Assembly: GCA_022414725.1 (NCBI GenBank)
Contig: CM039462.1
Location: 7,122,084-7,186,083 of the forward strand
Length of the DNA: 64,000 nucleotides
Source: Microglena sp. YARC
Lineage: Eukaryota > Chlorophyta > Chlorophyceae > Chlamydomonadales > Chlamydomonadaceae
Direction of reading: 5' to 3'
A model generated the notes under the pieces. The model was given only the letters and a program-made list of their open reading frames with translations, was not told the DNA's origin and made no database searches. Made by a program: the position numbers and the translations under genes. Positions 23,383 through 28,915 of the stretch are shown one piece after another (the first letter of the stretch is position 1; each line of letters starts with the position of its first letter).

Positions 23383-26300
23383 GGAGTATGGAAGTGTTCA
23401 AGTCTGCCAAAATTCTTGATTGCCATTTCAGGCTTTGCATAGCAACTTCTAAGCAGCTCCTGTGGTTATCGATAAAGCTCAACCTACAGCAACCTAGTGC
23501 ACCTGGAGGCTGGCATATTCAGCTTTCCAGCGCTTATGCGATCTTGGGGCTTAGCCCAGGGGCTGGATCAGTGAGCTGACTTGAGCCGGCTGCTATTTAT
23601 AGCCGAATAAAAGAAACACTTTGTTACGAATGCAACCGCCCTTCAAGTCAAGTTAGCCCTGGCAGCGAGCTTATCAAGGGGAGAAATGGTGTTGTGTTGT
23701 GTTGAGTGTAGTGTTGTGGAGTGGTGTGGTATGGTGTGCGTGCATGATGTTTGTGTGCGATGCGGAGTCGTGTGTGTGTTTGTGTGTGTGGTATTTGTGT
23801 GTTTGTGTTGGGAGTAAAGTGTTTGAAATAATAGTTATAGCTAAGTGATGCAAACACTTAGCAAAAGGTAATGATAACGCCTGGTGGGGCGTGGTGTTAA
23901 GGGAGCCCGTCGTACGTGGGTGGGGAGCGGCCTCCTACCTCAACTGGACAAGCTACCATCGCGTTTGACAACGACCTGCATCGCCAAGCGCGACCGAAAG
24001 GGGGAGTCGAACCCCCAACTCTTCCTCCTCAAGCGATCTGGTCTACCACTAGACCATTGTATATCACTGAAAGGGGCTAAACACTTAGCAAAACATACAC
24101 AAGCTCTTCAACTCACATTGGCCATACCTGTCTTGACCTGAGCATGTCTCTAAACTGTGCAAACCTTTGTGCTTACATTCTGTAATCAGGAGTGTGAAGT
24201 AGTAGCGTTCAAGCTACTCATGTTTACTCCGCCCGCAGACGGTGAGCAGCCTGAAGGCTGAGAGGCCATGTAAGCAAATCAACCTAGCTGTCTTTTCTTA
24301 ATCTGCTAATTAGTGGTAGGCCCCATTGCAAGCAAATGGGCTGGCCCCCTCAACCTCACGCCTCCTTATGAGGCATACTATTTATTTGTGTATTTACTCA
24401 CGTTGGTCCTGCCTGTGAACTTGGTGGCAGTGCTTGGAGGCGTGAGGGCAGCCACCAGTTTCTTGGCCGTCACAGGTGTGGTGGCCAGTGGGGTTGGGGG
24501 ACCATAGCTACCCCCTGCTGCTTTGAAAGCCGCCTTTAGAGAGGCCTCAGTAGCTTGGCGCTTGGGCGTGGGGAAGTCCAGCTTGTCTGGGGCACTACAA
24601 GCAGACAGGGAGGGAGTTAGTGGAGTACGGGAGGACGTATATTATTATACATAGGGAACGGCGGTATAATTTCATATGATATCATGTCGTCATACGATAT
24701 CACTCAATATTATATGATGTCGGCAGTCTAGCTAGGCTAAAGTTACCATTTATATAATTATATACAATATCATATGATATCATACACGCCTTTAGCCAGA
24801 ATCATATGATATGCCGGTCACTTTGTATAAATGGCCCTCCTGCCACACATGCACCACGCAATCACATACACACACACCACCCCAACCACACCTCCAGCAC
24901 ACACACACATGCACTACCAGACTCAATCAGTCACTTGTAATCCCAACCACCCATGCTCTATGCACACGCCCCCTAACCACAAATGCTCTATGCATATGCC
25001 CCTAACCACCCATGCTCTATACATATGCCTTTGCATACATATACATATGCCCCTAACCACCCATGCTCTATGCATATGCCCCTAACCACCCATGCTCTAT
25101 GCATATGCCCCTAACCACCCCCTAACCACCCATGCTCTATGCATATGCCCCTAACCACCCATGCTCTATGCATATGCCCCTAACCACCCATGCTCTATGC
25201 ATATGCCCCTAACCACCCATGCTCTATGCATATGCCCCTAACCACCCATGCTCTATGCATATGCCCCTAACCACCCATGCTCTATGCATATGCCCCTAAC
25301 CACCCATGCTATATGCATATGCCCCTAACCACCCATGCTCTATGCATATGCCCCTAACCACCCATGCTCTATGCATATGCCCCTAACCACCCATGCTCTA
25401 TGCATATGCCCCTAACCACCATGCTCTATGCATATGCCCCTAACCACCCATGCTCTATGCATATGCCCCTAACCACCCATGCTCTATGCATATGCCCCTA
25501 ACCACCCATGCTCTATGCATATGCCCCTAACCACCCATGCTCTATACATATGCCCCTAACCACCCATGCTCTATGCATATGCCCCTAACCACCCATGCTC
25601 TATGCATATGCCCCTAACCACCCATGCTCTATACATATGCCCTAACAATGCATATTGCATATGCCCCTAACCACCCATGCTCTATGCATATGCCCCTAAC
25701 CACCCATGCTCTATACATATGCCCCTAACCACCCATGCTCTATGCATATGCCCCTAACCACCCATGCTCTATGCATATGCCCACCCACCCATATGCCATA
25801 CATGCCCCTAACCACCAACCATGCTCTATGCATATGTCATATGCCCCTAACCACAGCCATGCTTACCCATGCATATGCCCCTAACCACCCATGCTCTATG
25901 CATATATGCCCCTAACCACCCCCATGCTTTATGCATATGCCCCTAACCACCCATGCTCTCTATGCATATGCCCCTAACCACATGCTCTATGCATATATCC
26001 CCTAACCACCCATGCTCTATGCATATGCCCTAACCACCATATGCCCTCATGCTCTATGCATATGCCCCTAACCACCCATGCTATGCATATGCATATGCCC
26101 CTAACCACCCAATGCTCTCTATGCATATGCCCCTAACCACAAATGCTCTATGCCCTAACACCCATGCATATGCCCCTAACCAACCCATGCTCTATGCATA
26201 TGCCCTAACACCCAATGCTCTATGCTATAACCATTTCCATGCTCTATGCATATGCCCCTAACCACCCATGCTCTATGCATATGCCCCTAACCACCCATGC

Positions 26301-28374
26301 TCTATACATATGCCCCTAACCACCCATGCTCTATGCATATGTCCCCTAACACCCATGCATATGCCCCTAACCACCCATTGCTCTATGCATATGCCCCTAA
26401 CCACCCATGCTCTATGCATATGCCCCTAACCACCCATGCTCTATGCATATGCCCCTAACCACCCATGCTCTATGCATATGCCCCTAACCACCCATGCTCT
26501 ATGCATATATGCTTCTATGCCTAACCACCTGCTCTATGCATATGCCCCTAACCACCATGCTCTATGACATATGCCCCTAACCACCCATGCTCTATGCATA
26601 TGCCCCTAACCACCCATGCTCTATGCTCTAAACACCCATGCTATGCATATGCCCCTAACCCCCCATGCTTATGCATACATTGTGCCCCTAACCACCATGC
26701 TTCTATGCATATGCCCCTAACCACCCATGCTCTATGCATATGCCCCTAACCACCCATGCTCTATGCATATGCTATGCCCCTAACCACCCATGCTCTATGC
26801 ATTATGCCCCTAACCCCCATGCCTGCTAACCATCGCTTATGCATATGCCCCTAACCACCCATGCTCTATGACATATGCCCCTAACCACCCATGCCTATCA
26901 TATGCCCCTAACCACCTATTGTCTTTACATACTATGCTTTTACACCATGCTCTATGCATAAGCCCCTAACCACCCTCGCACACGGCCCTCTATTCAACTC
27001 CACTATTGCTCTTGGGTCTTCACGTGGCAGATTCTATGCAGCTCCCTTTCCTTGTCTTGGGCTAATTCTGAAGCTAGCTATTGAGCTGGGAAGCTGACAT
27101 AGAGGGCATTCGAATGTAGCTGGAAGCTTTGGGATTGGCCCAGTGGCTGGCTAATGGAGCCGACTGGAAGCTGCCATGCGTAGCCAAAAAAAGGAAAAAT
27201 TGGTCGACTCCAGAGTTCCATCTGTTCCAGAGATGGCAGCCACAGTTTCTATGTGCAGCGCGTTCCCATTCCGTCGCTGCATGGCGATGCATGGATCCGG
27301 CTAGAGTGGTCAGAAATCCCCCCCCCCCCCCTCCGCCTTCGACTCCCCCGACCTAATCTCAGACTTACTCCTCCAAAGTCCTTCGCATCAAGGGGCTCTT
27401 GCCCATGACAATTGGCTTGGCTTTGGCATTCTCCTTGCCAGTGTTGATCTCCTTGGCTAAGAAGGACTTGAAGCCGTTCACGTTGCCCTGGGCGATGTCA
27501 AAAGGCAGGTCCCTTCAGGGACAGTAACAGTGTAAGAAAGGTTGGGAATGCTTTGAATATTGATGTTACTGCCAAAGATGATGAGCAGCCTTACTCATGC
27601 TGATGTTGCTGATGCTAATGATGAAGCTGATGCTGCTGATGATGGTAATGATGATGATAATGATGATTACAAGTTCGGGTTCAATTAAGAATGATTCAAA
27701 TATTGAAAACAATTATCTCTGCCCTTATTCTTGAGCCGCTCGGCCTGGAACCTCCATGCGTCCTCTTTGCTCATGGGCAAAGGGGGTTGTGATGGGGTCT
27801 GTTGATTAACAATGGAATCTGTGTATTTTAGTGATGGTGAATGGGAGATTGGCCAATGGTTTGAGGGGATTGTGACGGGGTTTGATGTATTAGAACGCTG
27901 CTGGATGGTAGTGAGGGTGAATGGGTTATTGGCAAATAGGCACAGGGGATTGTGACAGGGTCCAATGTATTAGAATGGAACCTGATAGTAGTGAAGTTGA
28001 ATGGGATACTGGCCAATAGACAGCGGGGATTATGACGGGGTCCAGTGGAGTAGAACATAACTGGATAGAAATGAGGTTGAACGGCGATGGGAGTGGTGCA
28101 AATGATTGTTAAGTCTTGTATATGGTTGGTCCCTCAGCTTAGATCAACCACCTGGAGATGATTGTGGTATGTCACATCCCAGCGTCTGCAAGATCGACGG
28201 TGCAGCTCACCTCATGGACGCATAGGTGTCGTAATGCGTAGCCAACTGATCAGCATTAAATCCAAGCTCGTCAGCGAGCTCTATGATGAGCTGCGCAGTC
28301 TCGTCATCCTTGAATTTGAAATTTCCTTTGGTTTGGAAGGTATTCGAAAAGTATTGTAGCGCAAATTCAGTCAT
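6567..28374 (-). CDS. POLA2: DNA polymerase alpha subunit B (POLA2), 12 exons
   Basis: POLA2 is the non-catalytic B subunit of DNA polymerase alpha-primase, acting in the nucleus to tether primase and polymerase at origins and lagging-strand starts. Twelve minus-strand exons rebuild the protein in order: an N-terminal helical domain ([17 protein letters not shown]), a Ser/Thr-Pro-rich linker, an OB-fold region (FPGQ then [11 protein letters not shown]) and the inactive calcineurin-like phosphoesterase domain ([81 protein letters not shown]). Junction phases agree at every exon except the exon 2 donor. Coding length of about 1.85 kb (about 615 aa) fits the family (human about 600 aa). The gene spans 21.8 kb because introns are filled by exon-edge arrays. 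It diverges from SBDS across 507 bp. The C-terminus is probably affected by a frameshift. Confidence 0.93.
6740..7660. repeat. GGATG-rich 38-40-bp minisatellite
   Basis: About 20 copies of a unit like GATGGATGGATAAGCGGATG plus CATTTCGATGGATGG lie in POLA2 intron 11. Both strands stay open over long distances, giving His/Pro/Ser- or Trp/Gly-rich ORFs that are artefacts. Confidence 0.92.
7753..7973 (-). mobile_element. tRNA-derived SINE, copy 1
   Basis: On the minus strand the element begins with a tRNA-like head carrying an A-box-like TGGTCTAGTGGTAGAC and a B-box GGGTTCAACTCCC (TTCAA, one change from copies 2 and 3). It ends with the shared tail GGCGTTATCATTACC. Flanks read CACTGGGCGTGA and CACTGTGGGCGCGA, a decayed target-site duplication. 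It lies in POLA2 intron 11. It is the most diverged of the three copies. Confidence 0.83.
8235..8350. repeat. GT/GGGTGT simple repeat
   Basis: A (TG)n tract followed by GTGTGGGG variants in POLA2 intron 11. The phrase CTGCAGACCTGTCAGGTTGA occurs on both sides (8163-8182, 8386-8405), so a segment of about 220 bp is duplicated around it. Confidence 0.85.
8461..8634 (-). CDS. POLA2: POLA2 exon 11
   Basis: Acceptor GGAGGCAG and donor GTAAGACA bound 174 nt (58 codons, phase 0/0). It encodes [20 protein letters not shown], then [16 protein letters not shown], matching TQRSYYPLYPP and DVLIIPSELRYFVK. Decayed copies of its acceptor edge lie in the intron at 8690-9500. Confidence 0.94.
8690..9245. 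repeat. Three ~210-bp units with exon 11 acceptor edge
   Basis: Three diverged copies share CAGTCCAGGGAAAG, AAGGGACTTGCCCAA, TGACAGGAAGGGCTA and TGAACTGAACCCCAA. On the minus strand units contain CAC(A/C)CACAGGGGCAG followed by CGCATGGCAGC, resembling the exon 11 start (GGAGGCAG then GAAATGGCAGC). They lie in POLA2 intron 10, upstream of exon 11. Confidence 0.75.
9290..9500. repeat. Dispersed repeat, partner at 53480-53650
   Basis: It shares AGTGCAAAAAGCACAAAAAC, CACAGGGGG, CGCAGTGG and GCTCAAAAAG-type blocks in the same order with the segment near 53525-53650. Both are rich in AAAAAGCGC. It is probably a non-autonomous mobile element or an old insertion. I see no terminal repeats. Confidence 0.6.
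9705..9800 (-). repeat. Partial copy of POLA2 exon 10 donor edge
   Basis: The phrase GTGGTCTTACCGCAGGAACT and the adjoining ~75 nt (through TCGGTGC.GCATGCGGACAC) repeat the exon 10 3' end and donor at 9871-9955. This copy carries indels that break the reading frame. It is a decayed donor-side duplicate about 165 bp into intron 10. Confidence 0.85.
9881..10176 (-). CDS. POLA2: POLA2 exon 10
   Basis: Acceptor CTAAGCAG is followed by CC, completing Ala, then [20 protein letters not shown], a Ser/Ala-rich loop, and [20 protein letters not shown] (human EPCSLSINGVIFGLTSTDLL). It ends [13 protein letters not shown] before GTAAGACC. It is 296 nt with consistent phases. The Ala/Gly insertion of about 30 residues is longer than in animal homologues. 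Confidence 0.92.
10221..10334 (-). CDS. POLA2: POLA2 exon 9
   Basis: Acceptor CACGTGCAG completes Glu from exon 8 and gives [20 protein letters not shown] ... LDCTFDKIF, matching the LFGPFLDAKH and EDIF motifs. The exon ends GAGCAG before GTGCTT in phase 1. The following 44-nt intron is very short. If it is not spliced, a 1-nt frameshift is needed, and human POLA2 has about 16 more residues at this point. Confidence 0.85.
10335..11640. repeat. Exon 9 acceptor-edge copies plus GGTGGGAGG repeat
   Basis: GGCCCATCAGGAGTAGCAGG, the start of exon 9 on the minus strand, recurs near 10430, 10536, 10651, 10755, 11119 and 11608. Each is followed by the CTGCA(C/T) acceptor and a G-rich intron tail. Spacing is about 105-120 bp in the first copies. 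Between 10810 and 11600 the G-rich intron part has itself expanded (GTGGGAGGGTGGTTCAGAGG). No copy except the exon 9 edge itself continues into coding sequence. Confidence 0.93.
12010..13900. repeat. 63-bp array from exon 8 donor/intron start, ~27 copies
   Basis: Plus-strand units read CGTCGCATGCTTACAACTTC then CACACTCACCCACCCCCACC. On the minus strand each unit carries GGGTGAGTGTGG, the donor and first intron bases of POLA2 exon 8 (TCTGGTGAGTGTGG at 13910-13897). The period is 63 bp, a multiple of 3, so long false ORFs arise on both strands. Some units have single-base indels. The most distal part (12010-12330) is degenerate and CA-rich. Confidence 0.93.
13902..14118 (-). CDS. POLA2: POLA2 exon 8 (OB to phosphoesterase)
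   Basis: Acceptor CATCCCAG and donor GTGAGTGT bound 217 nt, ending in phase 1. It begins [20 protein letters not shown], the strand after FPGQ, and later carries [19 protein letters not shown], the hallmark first motif of the B-subunit phosphoesterase domain. Intron sequence immediately after its donor is amplified into the 63-bp array. Confidence 0.95.
14119..14600. repeat. TGATGGGTTGGT and GTGTGAGGGAGGTAGT repeats
   Basis: Two short-period repeats lie in POLA2 intron 7, just upstream of exon 8. They are followed by a (CA)n tract at 14470-14485 and a GGGGTGGGTGG run. No exon edge is visible in the units. Confidence 0.85.
14655..14790. repeat. AT-rich 28-bp-type minisatellite
   Basis: Repeats of ATATCAAGTATATAGTATAT, about 4 copies, within POLA2 intron 7. 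The flanking sequence to about 14930 is AT-rich with no recognised feature. Confidence 0.88.
14930..15835. repeat. Paired poly-C elements flanking a Zn-finger exon
   Basis: GAGGGGGGCTGACCCCCC at about 14963 and GAGGGCTGACCCCCC at about 15778 both continue as long poly-C then CTTTAAATAA / CCTAAATAAG. A third poly-C run is near 15110. The G-run/C-run arrangement can fold back on itself. The outer pair brackets the zinc-finger exon and may mark the ends of an inserted or duplicated block. Confidence 0.6.
15294..15504 (-). CDS. Terminal exon, Cys/His zinc-finger protein fragment
   Basis: Nested in POLA2 intron 7 on the same strand, an acceptor (CTGTCTTTCCAG) leads into an open frame of about 70 codons ending in TAG at 15296-15294. 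It contains [20 protein letters not shown], then [16 protein letters not shown], and ends [10 protein letters not shown]. The C-x6-C-x6-C-x2-C-x11-H spacing looks like a zinc finger with an HW end, of a type I associate with C-terminal fingers of some eukaryotic DNA transposases. That is inference. No other exon of this gene was found nearby, so it is probably a mobile-element remnant. It is not part of POLA2, since exons 7 and 8 join directly. Confidence 0.5.
16222..16377 (-). CDS. POLA2: POLA2 exon 7 (OB-fold region)
   Basis: Acceptor CCCCTGCAG and donor GTGGGTCA bound 156 nt, 52 codons, phase 0/0. It encodes [20 protein letters not shown], then SVLLEGSR and ends SVRIFPGQ. These match TLLGQI, SVILEGDR and SLFPGQ of animal POLA2. 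Its first ~50 nt are copied four times just upstream in the intron. Confidence 0.94.
16378..16985. repeat. ~115-bp exon 7 acceptor-edge units, 4 copies
   Basis: Units carry CTCACAGCCAGA(T/G)AAGA, ACCCAGACCAT and CTGCAGG(G/T)GTAGTGG at about 16547, 16667, 16781 and 16894. On the minus strand each reads CTGCAG then about 50 nt matching the exon 7 start (GTCTGGGTATTGGTCCGTGT, then TCTGGCTGTGAGGGAGCCC), followed by GTGGTGGTAGTGG intron repeat. The three upstream copies are nearly identical to one another and diverged from the true exon. Confidence 0.93.
17030..17595. repeat. ~100-bp direct repeat flanking SINE copy 2
   Basis: CGTTTACATTTTCC...GATTTTTTACTGCC...GAGCAGCCAAAT and CTGGCTGAAGCTATGTAAC (ending AAGTTCAAGTT) occur at 17050-17147 and again at 17468-17592, next to the exon 6 donor. 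Weaker relatives with GACGGTGAGCAGCCTGAAG occur near 24240 and 27572. It may be a dispersed element, or an exon 6 intron-start duplication later split by the SINE. Confidence 0.75.
17165..17378 (-). mobile_element. tRNA-derived SINE, copy 2
   Basis: On the minus strand AGCCCCTTTCAGTGATATAC is followed by an A-box-like TGGTCTAGTGGTAGACC, a B-box GGGTTCGACTCCC and the tail GGCGTTATCATAACC. GATTGCATT lies on both sides (17151-17159 and just after 17378) as a probable target-site duplication. It lies in POLA2 intron 6. Confidence 0.87.
17601..17708 (-). CDS. POLA2: POLA2 exon 6
   Basis: Acceptor TTGTGTAG and donor GTGAGCTC bound 108 nt (36 codons, phase 0/0). It encodes [20 protein letters not shown] and ends SVAAKSQ, matching the helix before the OB domain (human KIEELGSELKEHYKIE). 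Confidence 0.9.
18398..18745. repeat. ~187-bp direct duplication in intron 5
   Basis: GTATCGTGCAAGTAT, GCCTGTTGGGTT, GGTTAGCCTGGGTGCCTCAC and GGACCCCCAATGTTG occur in the same order in 18398-18545 and 18585-18745. Confidence 0.9.
19325..19443. mobile_element. Hairpin element, 48-bp arms, telomere-like loop
   Basis: Left arm 19325-19372 (GGGGGGAAGCTACCCTCCAG...) and right arm 19396-19443 are near-perfect reverse complements with two or three mismatches. The 23-nt loop contains ACCCTAAACCCTTAACC. It sits exactly at the G/C-rich junction of an exon 5 donor-edge unit (GGCCTGCCCC | CCCCACCCCTG). It may be a foldback/MITE insertion or a snap-back repair product. No target-site duplication can be separated from the C-run. 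Confidence 0.85.
19629..19763 (-). CDS. POLA2: POLA2 exon 5 (source of two flanking arrays)
   Basis: Acceptor GAACCAG and donor GTGAATGG bound 135 nt, phase 0 at both ends, giving [16 protein letters not shown] ... [12 protein letters not shown]. This joins exon 4 (FTGRTN) and exon 6 (VNAIEERI) without a gap. Both edges of this exon are copied into flanking repeat arrays. This copy alone retains both edges in one open frame, so it is taken as the functional exon. Confidence 0.87.
19764..20790. repeat. 160-bp exon 5 acceptor-edge array
   Basis: Starting at the exon 5 acceptor edge, three near-identical 160-bp units (19692-20170) each carry the first ~75 nt of exon 5, the GAACCAG acceptor, then CAGACAGCGCCATGCAGGGA, GTTATTACTAGGGTTAAGGG and TTTGTTGGTGCAACATG. 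Diverged and truncated units follow to about 20790, with a 75-80-bp sub-period near 20310-20400. The units look very recent because lines 19861-19980 and 20021-20140 are virtually identical. Confidence 0.95.
20791..21080. other. AT-rich intron sequence, nothing recognised
   Basis: This part of POLA2 intron 4 has no repeat or exon similarity that I can see. A phrase ending CGGCTTCATA.GGTAATGGGACATT appears both near 20812 and 21265, suggesting a duplication around the CA-rich tract. Confidence 0.45.
21095..21260. repeat. Poly-C / CACACCACCC simple repeats
   Basis: A poly-C run, a (CA)n run and CCACCCACCCACTCACTCAC repeats in POLA2 intron 4. Confidence 0.9.
21640..22075. repeat. MITE-like end and CATCCCATCCTATGAC repeats
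   Basis: At 21650-21715, TTCTTTTCGGCTAAGAGCAG then CAGCTTCTAGGAAGCTCCCC matches one terminus of the foldback element at 63602-63824. After it, ATCCCATCCTATGACCTCAC and CACATCACATCTGTTCACTT occur twice (21765 and 21840), followed by CCAACATTGGCACCCAAACC repeats. Confidence 0.7.
22120..22935. repeat. TTTGGG/GGTTTG repeat in ~300-bp units
   Basis: Three units each start with TTCATTCAGAGTTGACACCA or a variant, then CCATGCCTTTCTGCAGTCAT and AGACCAGGG (about 22130, 22430, 22885), and continue into GGGTTTGGGTTTGG. The middle part also has GTTGTTGTTGTTG and TTTTTTTTAGG blocks. The TTTGGG period resembles telomere-type DNA but is interrupted and intronic. Confidence 0.85.
22955..23395. repeat. GT-rich and long G-run repeat
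   Basis: (GTGTGTG)n alternates with G-runs of 8 to about 20, in units starting GAGTACGGAAGTGTGTGTG (at least four). The 23290-23340 run is almost pure G and likely to be mis-sized in the assembly. Confidence 0.9.
23415..23630. mobile_element. MITE-like element, inverted relative to 63602
   Basis: CAACCTAGTGCACCTGGAGG is the reverse complement of a block near 63712-63732 (AGGTGCACTAGGTTG). Outer parts carry TAAGCAGCTCCTG and AGCCGGCTGCTATTTATAGC, typical of the family's AGCT-rich ends. Borders are approximate. Confidence 0.6.
23640..23851. repeat. GTGTTGTG / GTGTGTTTGTG simple repeat
   Basis: A short-period GT-rich tract precedes SINE copy 3. No other content was recognised. Confidence 0.7.
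23867..24078 (-). mobile_element. tRNA-derived SINE, copy 3, with 15-bp TSD
   Basis: Minus-strand element of 212 bp. The head AGCCCCTTTCAGTGATATAC carries an A-box-like TGGTCTAGTGGTAGACC (24056-24040) and B-box GGGTTCGACTCCC (24014-24002), then a GC-rich body and tail GGCGTTATCATTACC. It is flanked on both sides by AAACACTTAGCAAAA (23852-23866 and 24079-24093), an exact target-site duplication, so this is a genuine retroposed insertion. The A and B boxes imply RNA polymerase III transcription. It lies in POLA2 intron 4. Confidence 0.94.
24402..24594 (-). CDS. POLA2: POLA2 exon 4
   Basis: Acceptor CTTGTAG and donor GTGAGTAA bound 193 nt. One leading base completes the codon from exon 3, and the exon ends in phase 0. 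It encodes a Pro/Thr/Ala-rich linker ([30 protein letters not shown]) ending FTGRTN, which aligns with the end of the linker in animal POLA2 (YNSRSN). Confidence 0.86.
24640..24825. repeat. ATCATATGAT palindrome cluster
   Basis: Overlapping palindromes (CATATGATATCATG, TATGATATCAT, ATCATATGATATG) are separated by 10-60 bp just upstream of POLA2 exon 4. This is possibly an eroded AT-rich minisatellite with cruciform potential. Confidence 0.7.
24935..26975. repeat. 29-bp minisatellite, about 68 copies
   Basis: The unit CCCCTAACCACCCATGCTCT plus ATGCATATG fills POLA2 intron 3. The first ~30 copies are near-perfect and those after about 25620 carry many indels. Each unit holds the palindrome ATGCATAT/CATATG and a CCCCTAACC telomere-like motif. 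The ORFs with THALCICP repeats are false. Confidence 0.97.
27005..27205. mobile_element. MITE-like element, AGCT-rich family
   Basis: It contains GCAGCTCCCTTTCC, GAAGCTAGCTATTGAGCTGG, and near its other end TGGCTGGCTAATGGAGCC and GGAAGCTGCC...AGCC, resembling termini of the elements at 21650, 23430 and 63602. The two ends are imperfect inverted repeats. Borders are approximate. Confidence 0.5.
27369..27512 (-). CDS. POLA2: POLA2 exon 3
   Basis: Acceptor CCCTGAAG and donor GTAAGTCT bound 144 nt, starting with one leftover base and ending in phase 2. The product ([20 protein letters not shown], then [12 protein letters not shown]) corresponds to the linker, where known B subunits carry phosphorylation-site-rich T-P/S-P segments. 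Confidence 0.82.
27575..27690. repeat. GAT/GCT trinucleotide repeat
   Basis: Degenerate TGATGCTGATGATG and AATGATGATGATAATGATG in POLA2 intron 2. Confidence 0.85.
27722..27769 (-). CDS. POLA2: POLA2 exon 2 (donor unresolved)
   Basis: The acceptor CCCATGAG is followed by C AAA GAG GAC, which completes Ser across the junction and gives [17 protein letters not shown]. This matches the helix that closes the N-terminal domain. No GT in the expected phase 2 lies near the end (AAGGGCAGAGAT), so the donor is either GC or damaged by an indel. The low-coordinate boundary is approximate. Confidence 0.7.
27785..28075. repeat. ~70-bp intron repeat, 4 copies
   Basis: GGGGATTGTGACGGGGTC, AATGTATTAGAA, TGGTAGTGA.G.TGAATGGG and TTGGCCAAT blocks recur about every 68-72 bp in POLA2 intron 1. 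The GGGGTTGTGATGGGGTC at the exon 2 acceptor edge (27783) is the proximal member, so the array again abuts an exon boundary. Confidence 0.82.
28211..28374 (-). CDS. POLA2: POLA2 exon 1 (start codon)
   Basis: The start ATG is at 28374-28372 in the context CGCCATGAC. The exon reads [10 protein letters not shown]..., then [20 protein letters not shown], the helical N-terminal domain that corresponds to the start of known B subunits. It ends in phase 2 before GTGAGC. It is 164 nt long. The start is preferred because the similarity runs right up to it. Confidence 0.88.
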
Positions 28375-28881
28375 GGCGATATGTAGCGCAGTGAGAGATT
28401 GCTTTTGGGTGAATTCGCCCGGACAGATTACGACGCAACTTCAAGCTGTTTGAAAAATCGGGGTTCACTTGGTTTGGAAAGTTGCCGGTACAGACGGGGT
28501 TCCACTTTGGTTGGAAAGTGGCGCGGTACAACCATTCTCCCTGCTCAGGCCAGTGAGCACCAAGTTACGAGGGTCCCCTGGTGAGCACTCGCGAGTGCAT
28601 TCGCCGCTCTCGTTCGATGAGCATCCTAGCACTCGACCAGGGCTGCTTCACTTCTTGATAAGATTCGGTTCGAACTCTGTTGTTAGTTGTAAGTTCGCCT
28701 AACCGAGTTGGTTGGTAATCCGTTCAGTTTCTTTTCCAGTTCCTCGGCCCAAAATTCCGCCGCATGTCTACCCTCACATGCGCCCCCATGTCGTTATTAT
28801 TTCCTGTCGCGACGAAACTTGTCCCACACGCTATTGTACCTGGAAATTACTCTCATATCATTAATAGATAGCCATTGGTAA
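28375..28881. promoter_or_regulatory. Shared POLA2-SBDS divergent promoter region
   Basis: Only 507 bp separate the POLA2 ATG (minus) from the SBDS ATG (plus), so both 5' UTRs and promoters must lie here unless there are upstream non-coding exons. No clear TATA box was recognised. A local direct repeat, GGTTCACTTGGTTTGGAAAG / GGTTCCACTTTGGTTGGAAAG, each followed by a CGGTACA-type phrase, occupies about 28460-28535 and could be paired regulatory sites. Function is inferred from gene layout only. Confidence 0.55.
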
Positions 28882-28915
28882 ATGTCCCGAACCGGCGGAG
28901 TCCTCCAGCCAGTCG
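28882..28915 (+). CDS. SBDS: SBDS exon 1 (start codon)
   Basis: ATG at 28882 gives [11 protein letters not shown] and one base of Gly before donor GTGAGAGC. The QPVG phrase is exactly what precedes QKRLTN in plant SBDS. This start was chosen on phase and similarity over ATGs at 28763 and 28788. Confidence 0.87.

Noticed and set aside
23867..24078. A functional tRNA gene
   Set aside because: A and B boxes are present, but the head does not fold into a clean cloverleaf by eye, the element has a long unrelated body and a target-site duplication, and it recurs in introns. It is a SINE.
24935..26975. A CRISPR-like array of 29-bp repeats
   Set aside because: Repeats are directly adjacent with no unique spacers, and the context is a eukaryotic intron.
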